64,000 nucleotides of DNA. It comes from Tubiluchus corallicola (lineage: Eukaryota > Priapulida > Priapulimorpha > Priapulimorphida > Tubiluchidae). Where the stretch lies: NCBI GenBank assembly GCA_030141605.1, contig JAQGDQ010000013.1, positions 574,447 to 638,446 on the forward strand, read 5' to 3'. The notes beneath the pieces were generated by a model that did no database searches, had not been told where the DNA came from, and saw only the letters and a program-made list of their open reading frames with translations. Below are positions 38,165-64,000 of the stretch, one piece after another (position 1 is the stretch's first letter; the number at the start of each line of letters is the position of its first letter). The position numbers and the translations under genes were made by a program.

Positions 38165-41100
38165 CATTACTAGTCACTTACCTGTGACACCTATTTAATT
38201 ACCAGCTACAAATTAAGAAATAAATCTTAAGAAAATAATTAAAGTTAAGTTTTATAGAACAGTACAAGCTTATGTGTAGGCTTTTTCAGTGCAAAACATT
38301 TCGTTATACATTTTCGCTGAAAAGCACTACTACTAATGCTTTTGCTCACACAGGTATGGTAATTATCAAATTAAAAACAGGTGTGAAAATGGCTTTTTAC
38401 TGTGTTACAAGAACAAAATTTCTCAGCACACACTTGATGATCATGAGCACGTATATTGCAACTTCATCACACACACGTTAAACATTCATCATATTGATGA
38501 GAAAAGTGTAAATAGTGTGCAGGTAATTTAACTAGAACAAATATTAATTACAGGTGTGAACTTCAATTTAAATGTGATTCCTCTGATGTAAATTGCTGTG
38601 TTTTTAAGTATTTTGAGAAATATTGCACTGTTTTGAGGCACGGTAATGTCTGTTTTTGAATGTAGCGTATTTCTGCATAAACTTCTCATAGCAGGTTAAT
38701 TACAAGTGATTTCAGGTGTGCAAGCAGCACCAATGCCATATCATTGCGATAAAAAAATAAAAGCATCTACTTTATATTAGTATTTTAGTATTACTTTTCA
38801 ATTACTGATGCTCTGTGGTACATATTGCAAATGTGAATGAAATGTCGGGGGAGGAGGGGTGAATGTATCTGCTGTATATACATTAGCGTTTTTTACTAAT
38901 TTTTGTATAGTGCTATATATTTTATTTTGTACGTTTTAACTACTGTTTTTATTTGGCAGAAATTCTGAAATAAAGGTTTATATTTAAATTGAATTCTTCT
39001 AGTGCAGAGTTTTACAAAAAATTTACTATGATACAGATCGACATGCTTAATTGCTTATGACACAAGACAGCATCAATGATTATCATCTTCCTAAATGTAG
39101 AACTAATAATACTAAGATTTTTCTATAGGAAAATCTTACTGTTTTTCATCCAGTTATTATTAAGATTTTGCTATTTAGGAAAAAAATGCATTAAGTGTTG
39201 AGCAATGGTACCTTGTAGCACATACGTCACAGTGAGATATCAAGGGCAAAATATCAAATGAAATTTGGTTTTAGTTTTGACAACTGTATCACGTGTTGCT
39301 ATTCAGATATAATCAAATGAGCTGCTTTGAAGACTTTATATGCTTAGGTTATTGATTGCAGGTGCAAATGAAAAGTAATTACAGGTATACATGATAGATG
39401 TTTTAACTAAATACTTAAGTATTGCCATTTTCTTTGTTTAAATCGTTTAACGTTGCTATGCTATTCCTTACTTTCTCAAATTACACGCTTCTCGGGTATC
39501 ATTATCATCACCTATTGCAGGTGTGTATTAAAGGACAAGAAGAGAGGTACCTGAAGTAGGTTTCAGAAAAAAACGACTTAAACTTTACATAACTTTATAG
39601 CAATTTTATGCGTATGTAGTACTCGTGTTTAAAGGATTTTTTATTTGTTTTCATTTTAAATCTCCCGCAATACTGTTCCGATCGCGCCATTACATGACGT
39701 CATATACGTTTAACGTAAATCAGGGGAAGAAAAGGAAATGTTAACTCATGTCCCAAAATATTACTTAGCCTTTCGCTTACCTAGACTTATGTAACTAGAA
39801 AATAAAATGTTGAATTATTTTAAATGTTTTCACAATTTGGTAAAATGTCGTTGACTCACCATCCAGGGTGCACCACTCACTAACAAAAAAATGTATTTTT
39901 CATCTTATTGACAAGATAAAGTAATTTAAAATTTTGCTTGGTTAGTGACGTGTGAACTACGAATACTCTGATTATTTTTTCAAACTTTACTCAGTGTTAT
40001 CTAAACTTGTTTCAAATAACTTATGGCTGCGTCTAACTCTCATCGCGGGAGTATAAATTTATCAGGTTTTATACAGCGTTACTGCCGACGCAAGCCCTGT
40101 AAAGTTTGAAGACGAATGTTTTAAGCTTTATGTAAATGCAGGGTTTTCTTGTGTTTCAAGCTTATTTACCAGTGTTTCACACTTGATGAACTAAAAATAA
40201 CGCGACATTACGTTTAAATCCAGTAGACGCTCTTCGGGATTATGATGCTTGATACGAAAGAACCACAAGGAAAATGGCCGCTTCCTTGAGAAGCTATTAG
40301 CGTTGAAAGTTAGGCCAGTTCTTTCAACTTCTGTGCTAATTTTTAAACGATGATGTAGATAATGAGTCATAAAACTTAAATTTTTAGAAACATTACAGAC
40401 ATCGAAGCTGATTTCCTGTGGAAATACGAAAGTTTAATACATTTTAGCGCCTATTGCGCACAAAATTAAAAATTTGATATCCGACCCGATTTTTGCTTTG
40501 ATGCCTTTTTGCGCGATGATGACTGGGCGGTTTTGTTTTTCTTTAGGTTATGTTTTTTTTTCTATTACAAATGACGAGAAATAATGCTTTTGGGGCCTAA
40601 AAAACAAAGGTGCGATATTGTGGACAATATACGTGTGTAATTTGTTTGTAAGACAATGTTAGAAACAAAAATATGCCTCTGCATTCACAGCTTAACCTGT
40701 GTCACCTGCTCATATGCCTCTGTAAATATCCATGTCTGCGAAAAAAAGGTCATTTTGGTGATTTGCACCTTGGCGACCCGTCTCTGAACGATTATTCATT
40801 TGAGCTGTGACTCTTCAATACTAATTACGTGCAGAAATAAATCACCACTGGGTCAATGTTTTTGTCCCAGAAAATTTTTTCCAGGATTTTGTCATAGATA
40901 ATTTTTTCTATGAGTTACTAGTACTACTTATTTTGTCACATATCAAAGACACGTGTCTTTCCCGACTTGTAATAATAATTATTACACCTGTAATTAGCAT
41001 TTTTGGTGACTGATTTAGCTGAAATGACACTAGCGTACAAGAGTACATGACAAACATGTGCAGATACAGCACAGGTACTACAGCTATATACAAAAACTTG

Positions 41101-41870
41101 GTGTCTGTATATGCATGAGAAAGTGGTAATACAGTTTCTACCTAAATGATGTTCTACCTGCAATTATTTGTGGTGGGCATCTGAAATGACACTGAATTCT
41201 GTAAACTGCTTTTATACAGTACAAGTACCATCAAGGAAATACTAACATTTTACTTATAATTATAAAGCTAAGTATAACATAGTCATAACAACTATCTCAG
41301 CAGGTAAACGTCACACCAGTAATTACCAATGTTAATAATTTACCTGTTCAAAACAAATTTTATAATATCAAAAGTGTATAAGTCTATTTAATTTCTCATA
41401 AGTTTACAACTACGATCTAAACTGTACAAAAAACAAAAATAACTATGTAGTTGTAACGTTAAAGTCGGAAAATGTTGGATTTGTATCACCTGTAACTACA
41501 CTGATTTCTTTGTTTACCTGGAAATGATAACCTGGAGCATGTTTACAGCAATGTACTTAAATAGCAGATTATTTATAAAATGGGCATAGTTATTTTCACA
41601 AGTTTTTTTTCCCATTTTTGTTAGCACTACAGACCAACGCTTTTAATTGTCTCACCTGTAATTAATTTTCTTTACCTGGCAAACACAAACACTCTAAAGA
41701 TACTCTGCTGGTATATTTGTTCATAAGTTACACAAAATTTTTAAAAAGACAAGAAAACAAACATAAAATTAGTAATATAAACAAATGTTAAACTCTCGTG
41801 TGATAAAAGTAATTACTATAACTTACCTTTAATTAAATTAACACAGGTAGCACAGGTAAATAACAAAGGC
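38165..41870. mobile_element. Possible large non-autonomous DNA element with inverted, subterminally repeated ACAGGTGT motifs
   Basis: The left end has TTACCTGTGACACCTATTTAATT. The right end, reversed, has TTACCTGTGCTACCTGTGTTAATT. Inside, AATTACAGGTGTG-like words occur in forward orientation near 38377, 38549, 38714, 39384 and 39520. They occur in reverse (CACCTGTAATT) near 40986, 41490 and 41655. A flip about the centre with imperfect inverted ends suggests a transposon. No transposase frame or target duplication was seen, and a regulatory region is the alternative. Confidence 0.3.
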
Positions 41871-42135
41871 ACTCAAAATTCATCAAAGGAAAGTACAATG
41901 GCTGTACTCGCATACAAACTGCCAGAAAGAAAATTATACTTAATAGTACTCTCCCAAATCCCATAGCAACCAACACCTTCCTCAATTGCTATGTAAATTT
42001 ACTGAAAATTTTAACACAAACCTTGAAAGCCATTTTCTCCAATTTTAATTTTGATTTTATTCGCCACGCGCTCAACTATAAATGCGAATATCTTCGCTCC
42101 GAAAGGACGTCGAGAGCTGAAACTAGTAGCAAAAT

Positions 42136-42544
42136 GTAGGGGTGAGCATTCTCTACCAGAAAGCGAATTCGAATCGAACCGAATTTGTGACTTTCGAATT
42201 CGAATCGAATCGAACTTCATTGTTTCGAATTCGAACCGAATTCGAATTGAGATTGAACGATTTTCGAACAAGTTTTCGAACTACCAGTAAAAATTAGTCT
42301 TACAAAGATCATGCGTATCACTATATTTTGTTCTGCAATAAAACGACTAGTAATTTGTGTAAAATTGTGCACAGAAATCACAGCTAAATTATGCTAATTG
42401 CATGATGTTTCAATCGTTTTAGTGATAAAGAACATGTGTGATTGAAGTGCTGAATTATTCGAATCTATAGTTTTGGATTCGAATCGAATTCGAACTAAAA
42501 AAACTCGTTCGAATCGAATTCGAGCGTTCGATGCTCACCCCTAC
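42136..42544. mobile_element. Short MITE with 14-bp inverted termini and target duplication
   Basis: Ends are GTAGGGGTGAGCAT and ATGCTCACCCCTAC, a perfect inverted pair. The flanks are CAAAAT at 42130-42135 and 42545-42550. The subterminal parts are dense in TTCGAATTCGAATCGAA-type words. At 409 bp with no open frame, it is non-autonomous. The terminus resembles some hAT ends, but the duplication seen is 6 bp rather than the usual 8. Confidence 0.82.
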
Positions 42545-42639
42545 CAAAATGATCGGCATGAACAGAAGAATAAGAATACGCATATAACTAAAAATTGGTA
42601 CCTAGCGCACCACGGACGGTTTTGCTATGCACGGTCACC

Positions 42640-42725
42640 AGTATAAAAATAGTATGTTCCCTTTCAAGTGTAGAATATAGTGTAAATTGTTTTGAGCTAT
42701 AGTTTCATATTGTGAGTGGTTTTCT
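42640..42725. repeat. Right-end fragment of the TTAA MITE family
   Basis: 'agtatgttccctttcaa', 'ttttgagctatagttt' and 'gtgagtggttttc' match the right ends of copies A and C. Confidence 0.45.
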
Positions 42726-42889
42726 TATTTCTAATCAAATCTACTATCATGTATATAATCGCCAAACGTTCACAGTTTTTAGACTGCATGCAACTTGTGA
42801 CATTTTACCATCTCAGTGGGATTTGCTGTGTTAATCTGGTCTCAGCCTCTGCCCAAGAATGGCTCTTAGATTGTATGTCGTTTACTGTG

Positions 42890-43692
42890 GCGAACTGGGT
42901 AAGGTTAGAAATGCAAGAATGCTTGTCTATTGAGCTGGCTAAGGTAAGGACTTCATGAATGCTTGTCTGTTGAAATGGGTAAGGTTAGAACTGCATGAAT
43001 GCTTGTCTGTTGAACTGGCTAAGGTTAGAACTGCATGAATGCTTGTCTGTTGAACTGGCTAAGGCTAAAACTTGCATGAATGCTTGTCTGTTGAACTGGG
43101 CAAGTCTAAAACTGCATGAATGCTTGTCTGTTGAACTGGCTAAGGTTGGAACTGCATGAATGTTTGTCTGTTGAACTGGCTAAGGTTAGAACAGCATGCA
43201 TGCTTGTCTGTTGAACTGGCTAAGGCTAGAACAGCATGAATGCTTGTCTGTTGAACTGGCTAAGGTAAGGACTTCATGAATGCTTGTCTGTTAAACTGGG
43301 TAAGGCTAAAACTTGCATGAATGCTTGTCTGTTGAACTGGGCAAGGCTAGAACAGCATGAATGCTTGTCTGTTGAACTGGCTAAGGTAAGGACTTCATGA
43401 ATGCTTGTCTGTTAAACTGGGTAAGGCTAAAACTGCATGAATGCTTGTCTGTTGAACTGGCTAAGGTTGGAACTGCATGAATGTTTGTCTGTTGAACTGG
43501 CTAAGGTTAGAACTGCATGAATGCTTGTCTGTTGAACTGGCTAAGGCTAGAACTGCATGCATGCTTGTATGTTGAACTGCCTAAGGCTGGAACTGCATGC
43601 ATGCTTGTCTACTGAGCTGGCTAAGGCTAAAACTGCATGAATGCTTGTCTGTTAAACTGGCTAAGGCTAGAACAGCATGAATGCTTGCCTGT
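42890..43692. repeat. 40-bp minisatellite, about 20 copies
   Basis: The unit is gcatgaatgcttgtctgttg then aactggctaaggctagaact, with 39- and 41-bp variants. It ends about 480 bp before the TTLL-B start codon. Confidence 0.93.
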
Positions 43693-44169
43693 TTGTTTTT
43701 TGAAACGTTTGTTATACATAGTAGCTAGGATGTGTCTCTGTTTATTTGTCTCAGACGTTTTTCTTGAAAACTCTCAACATTTCAGGTATAAATTGTCAGG
43801 TTGATTGTAGAAGAACATCTTAGAATAAGCTTTCACATGTACCACAGTTAATGGGTACTTAAGGTCTACTGGAGTGTTAATTACCTGGTTTAGCAAGTTG
43901 GTTGCCCACGCCTGCCTGTCTTGATACGCTCATAAATCAAATACTTGACCATAGGATTTGACGTAAGAGAGCGCGTTGACTCTCTAAAGACTTAGTGCTT
44001 GGAGGAGTTTGTTTAATGAAACGAATTTATAGCGATTTGTGAGTTCAGTGCTCCGACATTCTCTCTGTCTACAGCTCATTTATTACAAAACGGCTGTAGC
44101 GCGTGATTTGGGTGTTAAGTGATTTTGAGAACGGTGCGGACTTCTTTGTACACGAAATTATCAACCAGA

Positions 44170-63695
<19,526 letters not shown>

Positions 63696-64000
63696 GTTGG
63701 TGATAAACGTATCTAAGCCTGTTCTAAAGATTTTATTATTTAACAAATGGAATTCAGCTCACTGTGCAAAAATGGTTTTGCATTTTTGGCATTACATAAT
63801 TACCTTATGACTATTAACTTTCTCACTTATTATCAATTGTCGCAGTGTAAAGACTTGTGAGTTTGAATCTCGAAAAGTCGACTTCTTTATTGCTTGGCCT
63901 ATAATAGCTGTGCAACAGCTTATTGGGGAGAAAACTATAAATTTGATTTTTATACTTCACTCAGCTGAAGTCTGTGCTAACGCAATCAGAATGGTCACGT

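Noticed and set aside
63847-64000. A further TTLL-B exon after the AG at 63846
   Set aside because: The phase fits and the frame is open to the window end, but the peptide (SVKTCEFESRKVDFF...) does not resemble TTLL-A exon 12, so it was not added.

Overview
The window is animal nuclear DNA: AT-rich, intron-rich and crowded with transposable elements, mini- and microsatellites. The species is not identifiable from sequence alone. A chromosome from a transposon-rich marine invertebrate, or another non-vertebrate metazoan, would fit. There is no bacterial-style operon and no CRISPR array.

Two host genes dominate. Both are tubulin-tyrosine-ligase-like (TTLL) ATP-grasp amino-acid ligases, closest by eye to the TTLL4/5 type, and they are divergently oriented paralogs. 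TTLL-A is on the minus strand, with 13 exons between 36469 and 4315. Its exons sum to exactly 592 codons including the stop. TTLL-B is on the plus strand, with 11 exons found from 44170 to 63695; its C-terminal exons lie beyond the window. Every junction I assembled keeps frame. Five exons have the same length in both genes (108, 198, 129, 123 and 99 nt), and intron phases match throughout. Unexpectedly, both genes start with a short exon that encodes a signal-peptide-like segment and ends in phase 1. Both second exons carry an N-glycosylation sequon and a cysteine at the same aligned positions. I infer enzymes that enter the secretory pathway, whereas the well-known TTLLs are cytosolic.

An intronless TauD/TfdA-type Fe(II)/2-oxoglutarate dioxygenase gene (36774-37769, plus) sits head-to-head with TTLL-A. 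About 300 bp separate the two start codons, and this interval contains a 45-bp tandem duplication. The dioxygenase also begins with a signal-peptide-like segment. The locus therefore pairs two secretory-type amino-acid ligases with one secretory-type dioxygenase. This is the best candidate in the window for an undescribed system.

Most other content lies in introns or between the genes. (i) 12859-20037 is a complete-ended Ty3/gypsy-class LTR retrotransposon on the minus strand. It has 1191-bp LTRs, a 5-bp target duplication, a tRNA-Leu primer site and a G-rich polypurine tract. Integrase lies upstream of the RT/RNase H remnant, a Gmr1-like gene order. (ii) Several non-LTR (LINE) relics occur at about 1.5, 2.5, 8.1, 21-23, 31, 34, 57 and 61 kb; one has a perfect 16-bp target duplication. 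(iii) A 5S-rRNA-derived SINE-like element lies at 6230-6741 with an 11-bp target duplication. (iv) An internally deleted hAT-like transposon lies near 3.0-3.8 kb, a short MITE at 42.1-42.5 kb, and several copies of a second MITE family are present. (v) A heat-shock-element cluster with a TATA box and poly(A) signal lies at 10.68-10.94 kb. (vi) Large tandem arrays have periods of 39, 18, 43, 40 and 23 bp, and a tetranucleotide array of about 0.95 kb lies just upstream of a TTLL-B exon. The long open frames in these arrays are repeat artefacts, not genes.
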